Part shown: piece after piece, positions 33,875 to 43,265 of the stretch
Numbering within the stretch: the stretch's first letter is position 1
Layout: each line of letters opens with the position of its first letter
Made by a program: the position numbers and the translations under genes
Notes under the pieces: generated by a model
Databases searched by the model: none
Told to the model about the DNA's origin: nothing
The model's input: only the letters and a program-made list of their open reading frames with translations
DNA from: Mesostigma viride
Taxonomy: Eukaryota > Streptophyta > Mesostigmatophyceae > Mesostigmatales > Mesostigmataceae
Assembly (NCBI GenBank): GCA_009746045.1
Contig: RPFO01000213.1
Location: forward strand, 226,564-290,563
DNA length: 64,000 bases
Reading direction: 5' to 3'

Positions 33875-34005
33875 GTTACTGGCAATTAGTGATGAGACAA
33901 CATAAGGACACACTTGCTAGCCTGTGACACTGGTCCCATACTACAGTTCTTTTAGTGAACATTTGTTCTGGCTTGCTTGAGTTTGTTTTCCGGCCTGTGT
34001 GCCGA

Positions 34006-34015
34006 GTAAGGGGGG
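34006..34015 (+). promoter_or_regulatory. Polypurine tract of Copia-2
   Basis: A purine run (AGTAAGGGGGG with one T) lies directly before the 3' LTR. It is the expected primer for plus-strand synthesis. Confidence 0.7.
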
Positions 34016-34451
34016 TGTCAGAAGTATCGACACACCTGCCTGAAACTAGTACTTATAGTTTAGTGCTAGCTCTGGACTGCATGGACAGGCATGTGCCGCA
34101 TGTTTAAGTTCTGTTCCATAATTAAGTGACCCAGTCATTCTGTGACTGACCTTGAACTTTGGTCATGAATGGTTGACTTGAGATCACGTTATGATTGTAA
34201 CTGCCACACAGTCAGAAAAGACCCGGTTTGGTGTGGCCACGTTGTAGGTAGATCATAACTGCTACCCAGTAGCTGAGCCTGGAATTGTTTAAAAGGCGAA
34301 GCTACGCACCTTGTTTGCTCTCTCAGTACCTCACACCTCACACACTCCTGTGGTGGAACTAGCAGCCGGCCAGCTGCCGACTGAGACTTATTTTTATCTG
34401 AGTGAAATAAAGTAAAACTTTGTGGCAAACAGTGTTTTCTCACTCCTAACA
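34016..34451 (+). repeat. 3' LTR of Copia-2
   Basis: It begins TGTCAGAAG, ends CCTAACA and is followed by TAAAC. An AATAAA signal lies at 34406-34411. It is about 98 percent identical to the 5' LTR by eye. Confidence 0.92.
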
Positions 34452-34469
34452 TAAACCACGTAATTCCTG

Positions 34470-34805
34470 GAGCGCCGCGCCACCCGTGACGGAGGGAAGT
34501 TGTCCGGTGGGTCTGGGAACACTTAGACGAAGGTGATGCATAGGTTTGGGGGGTACATGTATTCGCCATAGCCTGGTAAATGCAACGTGCATTGAGAAAG
34601 TATCACGTGACTTTGGCGGGAAATTTTCACTCGCGCGCGCGCGTAGCGAGATACGGCTGTCAACGTGCCGTTATCAGGGAAATTTTGCGTCTCGCGGCTA
34701 GAAACAGGTTAGAATGTTGCTCAGAATGATGATGCGTGAGTTTTGTATGTCAGGCATGGCCAGATTTTTTGGATTGGGAAAATACAGGTAGGAAAATACT
34801 GCCTT
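34470..34805 (-). repeat. Right arm of the long inverted-repeat element
   Basis: Reverse complement of the left arm (13631-13846 plus 16449-16579). The Copia-2 insertion lies just inside it. The 65 bp after 34805 runs into the (TA)n tract at which LINE-A inserted. Confidence 0.65.
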
Positions 34806-34874
34806 CATGTCCCACGTAGCTCCCACAAAAACCAGCATCTTCATTAAAACAATAAGTGGAAGCATATATATATA

Positions 34875-37718
34875 TTCCTGGATTGAGACACGTTTTTTTC
34901 TCCATGCACAGCTGAAAAAACCTGCGCCGAGGTGCGGCACCGCGGCCTACGGTAGTGATTACTGTCTGCGACACGCCCGGGGCTGGCTGCATCTACCTGT
35001 CGGCCAATTGTGACCCGTGGGCTAGGCGAATTTGAATGCGGCTTTCCCGTTAGTTGTGGCTCCACCGCTCCAGTTTTCTAGGCTGACATGATGAACCGAC
35101 GGGGGTTCCTGGATTGAGACACGTTTTTTTCTCCATGCACAGCTGAAAAAACCTGCGCCGAGGTGCGGCACCGCGGCCTACGGTAGTGATTACTGTCTGC
35201 GACACGCCCGGGGCTGGCTGCATCTACCTGTCGGCCAATTGTGACCCGTGGGCTAGGCGAATTTGAATGCGGCTTTCCCGTTAGTTGTGGCTCCACCGCT
35301 CCAGTTTTCTAGGCTGACATGATGAACCGACGGGGGTTCCTGGATTGAGACACGTTTTTTTCTCCATGCACAGCTGAAAAAACCTGCGCCGAGGTGCGGC
35401 ACCGCGGCCTACGGTAGTGATTACTGTCTGCGACACGCCCGGGGCTGGCTGCATCTACCTGTCGGCCAATTGTGACCCGTGGGCTAGGCGAATTTGAATG
35501 CGGCTTTCCCGTTAGTTGTGGCTCCACCGCTCCAGTTTTCTAGGCTGACATGATGAACCGACGGGGGTTCCTGGATTGAGACACGTTTTTTTCTCCATGC
35601 ACAGCTGAAAAAACCTGCGCCGAGGTGCGGCACCGCGGCCTACGGTAGTGATTACTGTCTGCGACACGCCCGGGGCTGGCTGCATCTACCTGTCGGCCAA
35701 TTGTGACCCGTGGGCTAGGCGAATTTGAATGCGGCTTTCCCGTTAGTTGTGGCTCCACCGCTCCAGTTTTCTAGGCTGACATGATGAACCGACGGGGGTT
35801 CCTGGATTGAGACACGTTTTTTTCTCCATGCACAGCTGAAAAAACCTGCGCCGAGGTGCGGCACCGCGGCCTACGGTAGTGATTACTGTCTGCGACACGC
35901 CCGGGGCTGGCTGCATCTACCTGTCGGCCAATTGTGACCCGTGGGCTAGGCGAATTTGAATGCGGCTTTCCCGTTAGTTGTGGCTCCACCGCTCCAGTTT
36001 TCTAGGCTGACATGATGAACCGACGGGGGTTCCTGGATTGAGACACGTTTTTTTCTCCATGCACAGCTGAAAAAACCTGCGCCGAGGTGCGGCACCGCGG
36101 CCTACGGTAGTGATTACTGTCTGCGACACGCCCGGGGCTGGCTGCATCTACCTGTCGGCCAATTGTGACCCGTGGGCTAGGCGAATTTGAATGCGGCTTT
36201 CCCGTTAGTTGTGGCTCCACCGCTCCAGTTTTCTAGGCTGACATGATGAACCGACGGGGGTTCCTGGATTGAGACACGTTTTTTTCTCCATGCACAGCTG
36301 AAAAAACCTGCGCCGAGGTGCGGCACCGCGGCCTACGGTAGTGATTACTGTCTGCGACACGCCCGGGGCTGGCTGCATCTACCTGTCGGCCAATTGTGAC
36401 CCGTGGGCTAGGCGAATTTGAATGCGGCTTTCCCGTTAGTTGTGGCTCCACCGCTCCAGTTTTCTAGGCTGACATGATGAACCGACGGGGGTTCCTGGAT
36501 TGAGACACGTTTTTTTCTCCATGCACAGCTGAAAAAACCTGCGCCGAGGTGCGGCACCGCGGCCTACGGTAGTGATTACTGTCTGCGACACGCCCGGGGC
36601 TGGCTGCATCTACCTGTCGGCCAATTGTGACCCGTGGGCTAGGCGAATTTGAATGCGGCTTTCCCGTTAGTTGTGGCTCCACCGCTCCAGTTTTCTAGGC
36701 TGACATGATGAACCGACGGGGGTTCCTGGATTGAGACACGTTTTTTTCTCCATGCACAGCTGAAAAAACCTGCGCCGAGGTGCGGCACCGCGGCCTACGG
36801 TAGTGATTACTGTCTGCGACACGCCCGGGGCTGGCTGCATCTACCTGTCGGCCAATTGTGACCCGTGGGCTAGGCGAATTTGAATGCGGCTTTCCCGTTA
36901 GTTGTGGCTCCACCGCTCCAGTTTTCTAGGCTGACATGATGAACCGACGGGGGTTCCTGGATTGAGACACGTTTTTTTCTCCATGCACAGCTGAAAAAAC
37001 CTGCGCCGAGGTGCGGCACCGCGGCCTACGGTAGTGATTACTGTCTGCGACACGCCCGGGGCTGGCTGCATCTACCTGTCGGCCAATTGTGACCCGTGGG
37101 CTAGGCGAATTTGAATGCGGCTTTCCCGTTAGTTGTGGCTCCACCGCTCCAGTTTTCTAGGCTGACATGATGAACCGACGGGGGTTCCTGGATTGAGACA
37201 CGTTTTTTTCTCCATGCACAGCTGAAAAAACCTGCGCCGAGGTGCGGCACCGCGGCCTACGGTAGTGATTACTGTCTGCGACACGCCCGGGGCTGGCTGC
37301 ATCTACCTGTCGGCCAATTGTGACCCGTGGGCTAGGCGAATTTGAATGCGGCTTTCCCGTTAGTTGTGGCTCCACCGCTCCAGTTTTCTAGGCTGACATG
37401 ATGAACCGACGGGGGTTCCTGGATTGAGACACGTTTTTTTCTCCATGCACAGCTGAAAAAACCTGCGCCGAGGTGCGGCACCGCGGCCTACGGTAGTGAT
37501 TACTGTCTGCGACACGCCCGGGGCTGGCTGCATCTACCTGTCGGCCAATTGTGACCCGTGGGCTAGGCGAATTTGAATGCGGCTTTCCCGTTAGTTGTGG
37601 CTCCACCGCTCCAGTTTTCTAGGCTGACATGATGAACCGACGGGGGTTCCTGGATTGAGACACGTTTTTTTCTCCATGCACAGCTGAAAAAACCTGCGCC
37701 GAGGTGCGGCACCGCGGC
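34875..37718 (+). repeat. Tandem array of 231 bp units (LINE-A 5' monomers)
   Basis: Twelve full units start every 231 bp (34875, 35106, 35337 and so on to 37416), and a partial thirteenth (37647-37718) runs into the LINE-A leader. Units look identical apart from the last. The same unit precedes LINE-A at 52684-53094 and 54902-57035. This recalls the promoter monomers of mouse L1 5' UTRs. A repeated 72-codon minus-strand frame is a consequence of the repetition. Confidence 0.9.
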
Positions 37719-37844
37719 CGCCCCGCGTTGGGGGGCTGCCGCCCCCCAAACCCCCCGCTTGGGGGGCACGCCCCCCAAACCCCCCGCGTCCGCATCTCGC
37801 TCTCCCCCCGCGCTTCCGGTTCCGTTGTTTTACGCACCTCCCCC

Positions 37845-39116
37845 ATGCCTCCTTCACGACGCCGCACCTCCCGGGCGCGGGATGCGCTGCCTAGTGGCGC
37901 CCCTGCGCCGCGTCGGTCCTTACGCATCGCGGCGCACCTGCAGGAGATGGGCGACCTGGACGACGGCGGTCGTGGCGCCCCTGTGCCACTCTCGCTTGTG
38001 TGCGAGGTCTGCCACAGTGGTGAGGATGCCCCCCGTCTCCTTGTGTGTGATTCGTGCCAATGCGGCTGGCACACGCGCTGCTTGGTCCCGCCCCTCTTCC
38101 GGCTGCCTCCCCCGGGTCCTTGGGCGTGCCCTCATTGCGTGGCCCCGCCTCGGCCGTCCCTAGGCTCCCGACGCGCGGCCGTGTCGACCCCGGGATCCCA
38201 TTCGGCCCGCGCCCCCTCCCGCAGCCCCTCGCTGGACCCTCTCCTGGGCCTTGCGGACCTCGTGGAGGGTTCCACACCGTGCTCCCGCTCTCCCCGCGCC
38301 GTCACGTCCGGCCCCTCCGCGGGGTCCCCTGGCCCTGCCCCGCCTAGCTCTGGGGATCCACCTCCGGCCAGCACGGCGGTGGCCACTGACCTGCGTCCTC
38401 CTGTGCTTGAGGGGTCCCTGGCGGCTCTCCTCCCTGAGGCTGTGGGACACCCTGCGGCGACTCCTGTGGTGGGCCCCTGGTCGGCCGCGCTTGGGTCCCA
38501 CGACTTCTCCGTTTGGCCCCCCACCAACATTGCGGGCGTCAGCGCGCTCCGGCACGCCACGTTCTCTTGGCTGTATTGCCCCTTGCTGTTGGACGCTGTC
38601 GGCTTGCACGCGGCGTTTCCTACGCTCCCACGGCCCCCTGAATTTAGTGCCCTTGTGGTTCGTGTCCGGCACATGCTGCAGGCAGCCTCCCCCCCTGTCC
38701 TTGCCTCCACGCTTTGGGGGTTTGTCCTCGAGGACTACCATGCCGGCGGCCGCCTGCCTTGGCACCTGCCCGCGGTGCGCCAAGAATGGCTCCTGAATCT
38801 GGACGCTCAAGTGGCGCAGGCGGTGGTGCTCTTTGCTACAGGGCTTGCCGTGCAGGCCCAGCAGGCCGCCCGTGCGACATATCTCGCTGGGGGGGCCACC
38901 GACCACGCCTTGCTCGATCGCCCTCAGCTGCACACGTTTCTTGCCTCTGCCGGGCCCGGCTCGGCCGGCCTTGTTGCGCAGGCCCACGGGCGCTTGACTA
39001 CGGCGGTCACCCCAGCGCAAGCCGCCCGCCTGCGCGTTGACTTCGGGGCTCCTGTCACCGTGCACGCCGGCGACCTGGTTCTGTACGATGCGGGGGGGGG
39101 CGTGTTCTTGAGCTGA
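37845..39116 (+). CDS. LINE-A N-terminal protein with PHD finger
   Basis: Start chosen at the first ATG after the monomer array; an open frame upstream reaches into the last monomer but has only a GTG. The protein has 423 residues. A PHD finger (C4HC3) spans about residues 53-98: VCEVC, then LVCDSC, GWHTRC and WACPHC. PHD fingers usually read histone tails. A Ser/Pro-rich region follows, then a conserved domain of unknown function (about 200-420) that LINE-B also carries. The frame ends shortly after a run of ten G (39091-39100). A -1 slip there, or one more G, would join it to the next frame without a stop, so this is probably the N-terminal part of one long protein. Confidence 0.75.
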   Translation: MPPSRRRTSRARDALPSGAPAPRRSLRIAAHLQEMGDLDDGGRGAPVPLSLVCEVCHSGEDAPRLLVCDSCQCGWHTRCLVPPLFRLPPPGPWACPHCVAPPRPSLGSRRAAVSTPGSHSARAPSRSPSLDPLLGLADLVEGSTPCSRSPRAVTSGPSAGSPGPAPPSSGDPPPASTAVATDLRPPVLEGSLAALLPEAVGHPAATPVVGPWSAALGSHDFSVWPPTNIAGVSALRHATFSWLYCPLLLDAVGLHAAFPTLPRPPEFSALVVRVRHMLQAASPPVLASTLWGFVLEDYHAGGRLPWHLPAVRQEWLLNLDAQVAQAVVLFATGLAVQAQQAARATYLAGGATDHALLDRPQLHTFLASAGPGSAGLVAQAHGRLTTAVTPAQAARLRVDFGAPVTVHAGDLVLYDAGGGVFLS

Positions 39117-39130
39117 GCGCGGGTGCGGCC

Positions 39131-42100
39131 GTGCCCGCCATCTTGCACGATGTGCTCGAGCTTGCGGGCATCCCCCATGTCTGGCACCCTGCTGGTCCGC
39201 GCCGCCGTCTTCTCTCCGCCGATGAGATCGCCCGACTGCCGAGCTGGGAGCTGGGGTGGGACGCGGCGCCCGCCCACTACGGGCCGGCCCACTTGGTGGA
39301 TGTCACTGCCAGCGGCCCCTCCTGCCCCATCTGCTTGGACCTGCCTCGCCCTGGTGACGGTCTCTGCCGCCTCCCTGCTTGCGGCCACGTCTTCCATCAA
39401 GCTTGCATCGCCACGAGCTTGCACGCGACCTCCGCCACCTGCCCCCTTTGCCGGGCCGCGGTCCTTTCCCCCTTGCCTCCTGGCGTTCTCCCGCTGGGGC
39501 CCTCGCCCGTGTCCGTGCGCCGCCAGTCCCACGCGCCTGCCCCGACACCTGCCTCCCCTGTGCGTGGTCGTGGGTCGCGCGCCGGCTTGGCTGCCTCCTC
39601 CAGCGCCCCCCTCCCGGCCGTGGGGGCCGTCCCCGCGCCGGTCTTGTCCTCGGCTGCCACGAGCCCTGCTGACCGCCCGGCGGCCGGCCCCGCCCTGGGT
39701 TCCGCTGCAGCTGTAGTTCCTCTGGCTGAGGGTGCTCCCGACCCCTCCCCCTCTCGACCCGGGCCGGCCCAACCGGGTGGGCGCACCCCCTCAGATGGCT
39801 TCCATTATTGCCAAGTCGATGGTCCCCTTGGTGACCCGTGTGGCGCGCGCCTGCCCAACCGGAATTCGTTGCTGGTGCACATTCGGGCTTCCCACCCCCA
39901 CATCACGGAGGCCGCCATGCGCGCCATGGACTGCTACCGCTGCCCGGCAGCCCATTGCCAGCGGATTTTTTCGATCCACGGGCGGTACCAGCATGAGCGG
40001 CAGTGCCGCCGCCAAACCCCCCAGAACGGCCTGCCCGGCGGCCCGGCGGCCGCACCGGCCTCCCGGTCCGGGGCGGCCCCTCGGTCGGCCCCTGCCCCTC
40101 CACCGGCATCGCAGGGTACGAGCGATCCGGGGGACCTCTCGGCAGGCTGGGCATTCCTGGCCACGCTCCCTTTTGCCGCCTGTGCGCGCAACCCTTGCAT
40201 GACGCTCCCGGACGTCCCTCACCGCGCCCGGAGCTTGTTTACGCGCTGCGCCCTGCTTTCCCTGGCCCGGATGCATAGTCACCCTCTCGACGAACTCGGC
40301 CACAAGCTGTTTCTCGTCACCCCCCGGCTCCTCTTAGCGCCGTTGGAGCGGGGCGTGCGTGGCGTACAGGGTGCGGTCATCGCTCGCTGCCGGCGGTTCC
40401 TCCTCGGGGATTGGGAAGGGCTGTGGGCGCTGCAGCCTCCGGCCTCCACCCGGGTGTCGGGGGCCGCCTCCTTTGCCCGGGTGGAAGCTGACGTCATGCG
40501 GTTGGTGAAGGTAGGTGAATTGAGCCGGGCCATGCAAAAGCTTGAACTGACCGCGTTGGCTCCCTCCACTCCCCCGACCCTGCAGGCTTTGCGCGACCTT
40601 CACCCCGACGAACCGGCCTTTGCGGTGCCCGCCCCGGCCACCCCCCCGCCCCCGCCTATTGTCCTGGACCTGGACATCTTCACGGCTGTGCTGAAGGATC
40701 TGCCGAACGCCTCCTCCACCGGCCCCTCAGGCTGGCGCTACGAGCACCTCTCCGTGATGGCGGGCCATGGCGGGGCGACCGCACTCTTTGAGGCTGCCGC
40801 CGACTTGGCCGCGGGGTCCCTGGCCCCCGCGGCGCGCCCTTGGCTGGCTGGGGCACGCCTCATTGCCCTCCTGAAAGACGACGTCCCCCCGCCTGCTGGC
40901 CGCGTTCGTCCCATTGCTTGCGGCGAGGTCCTACGCAAGCTGGTGAGTAAGGTCATTTGTCGCCAAAAGGCCCCCGAGTTTCGCGCCTACTTCTGCCCCA
41001 ACCGGAGTGATACTGAGGAGTCCGTCGCGGCCCAGCTTGGCGTCGCCACCAAAGGGGGCAGCGACATCATCGTGCACACAGTTCAGGCCTACCTCGAGAC
41101 GCATCCGACCCATGTGGCGCTGAAGGTGGATTGCCACAATGCGTTCAATGCTGTCACCAAGGCTAGCATCTTTGAGGCCGTCGGCGAGGCGTTCCCTGAC
41201 CTTCTTGCGTGGACAGCAGCCTGCTACGGCGAACCCACTCAACTCTCCTTCCTCATGGAGGATGGGACGTTCGCCGACATCGCTTCCCGCACGGGAACCC
41301 AGCAAGGTGACCCCCTCGGCCCCTTTTACCTGTCTGCCCCGCTGCACAAGGCTCTCCAAGGTGTCCACGCTGCGCACCCGGATGTCGTGCTCCTCGCCTA
41401 TATGGACGATATCCATGCCCTTGGCCCGGCCGACGCTGTGGTTGCCGCCCTGGCTGCCCTTGAAGTGGCCATGGCGGCCATCAACCTTCGGCTCACCCTC
41501 CCCAAGTGTGCAGTCTTTTCGCCCCAGGGGGACTGCTCTGGCTTCCCCGCGGCTATCCCGGGGGCATTGGCGCGGGCGCGTGGTTTCTCGTGCCTGGGCG
41601 TCCCTGTGGGTGACCCTGACTACGTCGAAGAGGAGCTCCGGGCCACCGTGGAACAGCGCACCCATGTCCTCGAGACTTGGGCGCGCCTCAAGGACCCCCA
41701 GACCAAAGGGCTCCTCCTGTGGTTTTGCGCCCACCCGCGGGTGGTTCACTGGCTCCGTGGCGCTCCCCCCCACTTGGTGCGGCTTGCCGCGGAAGGCCAT
41801 GACGAGCGCATTCAGGCCGCCTTGCAGGTGCTCCTCCCCGGCCCTAGCCTGCCAGCTCACTCCATGCGCTTGGCCACCCTCCCCTGCCGCATGGGCGGGT
41901 GTGGGCTCACCCGCGCCGCCCGCCTCGCCCCCGCCGCCTTCCTTGGCTCTGTTGCTCAGGCCTGGGCGGAGATCCGCCGGTTGGTCCCCAGCGCCGTCAG
42001 CGCCATTCCCGACTTGGTCACCCCATCCCCCTTCCCCTTTGTGCAGGCTGTGCAGGATTCTTACCTCGGGATCCAGCAGGCTTGCGACCTCGTCCGCCCC

Positions 42101-43051
42101 GCTCAGGCCGTCCACCGTCGCCTGCCCCGGGGCACGCCCGGCGTGTCCACTGTCGTCAGTCCTAGTGTCTTCCCTGCCTGCGTTCATGAAAAACAACAAA
42201 AGACCTACGCGGGTATACTACACTGTGCCGACTGGATGGGTCTGCATGCGAGCTTGAACGATCAGGGGAAGGCTTGGCTTCACTCCGTTTCCCTTGAGGG
42301 GAGCGTGGGGTCCGCATTCCTGCGCGCCCTCCCCATGAGCCCTTTGTTCACACTGGTTCCGGCCCTTTACGCCATCGCTCTCCGCCACCAGCTCTTTGCC
42401 CCGCAACCTCTCATCACGGCGGGTGCGTCCTGCGGCAGCTGCGGGCTTGCTCTGGATACTACTGGGACGCACTACATCGCGTGCATGGGTGGCCAGCAGA
42501 ACCAGAACTGGTTCCTCTATCTCCATACCGCTCTCCTCCGGGTGGTGTGTGCCATGGTTCGGTCGGTCTTTCCCCACTCCACCATCAAGTGCGAGGACGC
42601 GGATGGGGCCGCCCTCTACTCACCCAACCACCGCCCCGACATTACCGTGCTTGACTACGACGGGCAGGGTTGCCACCTGCTCATCGATGTCTCCGTGGCT
42701 CGGCCGCTTTCCGGTCGCCACATCCTCCGGGCGGCTGTGGATGCCGGCGCTGCTGCCGCTGTGGCTGAGCGCGACAAGTTTGCCTCCTACGGCAATGTGG
42801 GGCCCCACCGGGTCATCCCCTTTGTCCTTGAGGAGTTCGGGGCCATGGGCCCCAAGACAGCGGAGTTTTTCCACGAGTGCTGCCAGCGCCGTGAAGACCG
42901 CCTCGACCTCGAGGGTCAGACCGCCCCGTGGTCGGCCCGCACGTGGTCCTCGTATTGGCGGCAGCGTCTGTCACTCGCCCTCACTCGCACCGTGGCTGAT
43001 GTGTTATTCCGCCGCACCCGGGCCGACTTTGTCGCGACCCATGCGGTCTAG
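39131..43051 (+). CDS. LINE-A polyprotein: RING-H2, C2H2-like fingers, reverse transcriptase, CCHC knuckle, restriction-like endonuclease
   Basis: The 1306-residue frame drives target-primed reverse transcription. RING-H2 finger: C65, C68, C84, H86, H89, C92, C104, C107. A Pro/Ala linker follows, then two C2H2-like fingers (about 222-292). The RT shows ASSTGPSGWRYEHL, motif A KVDCHNAFN (about 666), motif B GTQQGDPLGP (about 722), catalytic AYMDD (757) and FSCLGVPVGD. A CCHC knuckle (CX2CX8HX3C, from 1101) and a PD-(D/E)XK-type endonuclease (P1169-D1170, D1186 in LLIDVSV) end it, as in R2 and NeSL-like LINEs. The first codon listed is GTG; the true start is probably in the preceding frame. No apurinic endonuclease is visible. 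The frame is intact and all catalytic residues are present. Confidence 0.85.
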   Translation: MPAILHDVLELAGIPHVWHPAGPRRRLLSADEIARLPSWELGWDAAPAHYGPAHLVDVTASGPSCPICLDLPRPGDGLCRLPACGHVFHQACIATSLHATSATCPLCRAAVLSPLPPGVLPLGPSPVSVRRQSHAPAPTPASPVRGRGSRAGLAASSSAPLPAVGAVPAPVLSSAATSPADRPAAGPALGSAAAVVPLAEGAPDPSPSRPGPAQPGGRTPSDGFHYCQVDGPLGDPCGARLPNRNSLLVHIRASHPHITEAAMRAMDCYRCPAAHCQRIFSIHGRYQHERQCRRQTPQNGLPGGPAAAPASRSGAAPRSAPAPPPASQGTSDPGDLSAGWAFLATLPFAACARNPCMTLPDVPHRARSLFTRCALLSLARMHSHPLDELGHKLFLVTPRLLLAPLERGVRGVQGAVIARCRRFLLGDWEGLWALQPPASTRVSGAASFARVEADVMRLVKVGELSRAMQKLELTALAPSTPPTLQALRDLHPDEPAFAVPAPATPPPPPIVLDLDIFTAVLKDLPNASSTGPSGWRYEHLSVMAGHGGATALFEAAADLAAGSLAPAARPWLAGARLIALLKDDVPPPAGRVRPIACGEVLRKLVSKVICRQKAPEFRAYFCPNRSDTEESVAAQLGVATKGGSDIIVHTVQAYLETHPTHVALKVDCHNAFNAVTKASIFEAVGEAFPDLLAWTAACYGEPTQLSFLMEDGTFADIASRTGTQQGDPLGPFYLSAPLHKALQGVHAAHPDVVLLAYMDDIHALGPADAVVAALAALEVAMAAINLRLTLPKCAVFSPQGDCSGFPAAIPGALARARGFSCLGVPVGDPDYVEEELRATVEQRTHVLETWARLKDPQTKGLLLWFCAHPRVVHWLRGAPPHLVRLAAEGHDERIQAALQVLLPGPSLPAHSMRLATLPCRMGGCGLTRAARLAPAAFLGSVAQAWAEIRRLVPSAVSAIPDLVTPSPFPFVQAVQDSYLGIQQACDLVRPAQAVHRRLPRGTPGVSTVVSPSVFPACVHEKQQKTYAGILHCADWMGLHASLNDQGKAWLHSVSLEGSVGSAFLRALPMSPLFTLVPALYAIALRHQLFAPQPLITAGASCGSCGLALDTTGTHYIACMGGQQNQNWFLYLHTALLRVVCAMVRSVFPHSTIKCEDADGAALYSPNHRPDITVLDYDGQGCHLLIDVSVARPLSGRHILRAAVDAGAAAAVAERDKFASYGNVGPHRVIPFVLEEFGAMGPKTAEFFHECCQRREDRLDLEGQTAPWSARTWSSYWRQRLSLALTRTVADVLFRRTRADFVATHAV

Positions 43052-43260
43052 ATCCCTTCCAGGCCTGCATGGTGGGCCGGCAGCGCTGTTGCTGCGTGTA
43101 GTTTTGTGATGTATAGTTAGTTGTACCTTGTGCCGCTGGCGTGATCCTTGGATGTCTGTGTCAGATTACTATTAATTTCTTCAGGGTTATTCTCCCAGTT
43201 ATCGGGTTTTTCCTTATGTTGCATGCCTATCTCACCTCCGTAATCTATCATTCTCAATGA
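43052..43260 (+). other. LINE-A 3' UTR
   Basis: It is nearly identical in the copies ending at 54566 and (minus strand) 50547. The common end CATTCTCAATGA is followed each time by ATATATAT. The TTAT within it (about 43217) is the site used by the piggyBac-like copy 2 in another LINE-A. Confidence 0.75.
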
Positions 43261-43265
43261 ATATA

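Larger units (their letters stand above)
16994..34451 (+). mobile_element. Copia-2: full-length Ty1/copia LTR retrotransposon carrying two nested insertions
   Basis: LTRs of 438 and 436 bp (TG...CA) are flanked by the 5 bp duplication TAAAC (16989-16993 and 34452-34456). A primer site follows the 5' LTR and a purine tract precedes the 3' LTR. Without CACTA-2 (9827 bp) and the palindrome (1246 bp) the element is about 6.4 kb and has the standard order Gag-PR-IN-RT-RH. Small LTR differences (a 4 bp insertion, a short indel before the end, single bases) and several frameshifts show it is not very young. Confidence 0.92.
34875..43260 (+). mobile_element. LINE-A copy 1: full-length LINE with tandem 5' monomers and restriction-like endonuclease
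   Basis: The element starts exactly after an ATATATATATA tract with TTCCTGGATTGAG, runs through 12.3 monomers of 231 bp, two adjoining reading frames (37845-39116 and 39131-43051) and a 3' UTR of about 210 bp ending CATTCTCAATGA next to another AT tract. Three other copies in the window share its parts (50547-52668, 52684-54566, 54902-58332), which sets the ends. The 5' start is in the same monomer phase in copies 1 and 4. Confidence 0.85.

Noticed and set aside
35078-37606. Identical 72-codon minus-strand frames every 231 bp
   Set aside because: They exist because the 231 bp unit is repeated; there is no motif and the frame breaks in the more variable array at 54.9-57 kb.
34875-37718. CRISPR-like regular repeats
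   Set aside because: Units are 231 bp, directly adjacent and without unique spacers; it is a tandem array joined to a LINE.
38160-39065. Long minus-strand frames opposite LINE-A and LINE-B (up to 422 codons, for example 40931-42199)
   Set aside because: They are shadows produced by GC-rich codon use on the coding strand; they have no domain and their plus strand encodes recognised RT, RING or RLE parts.
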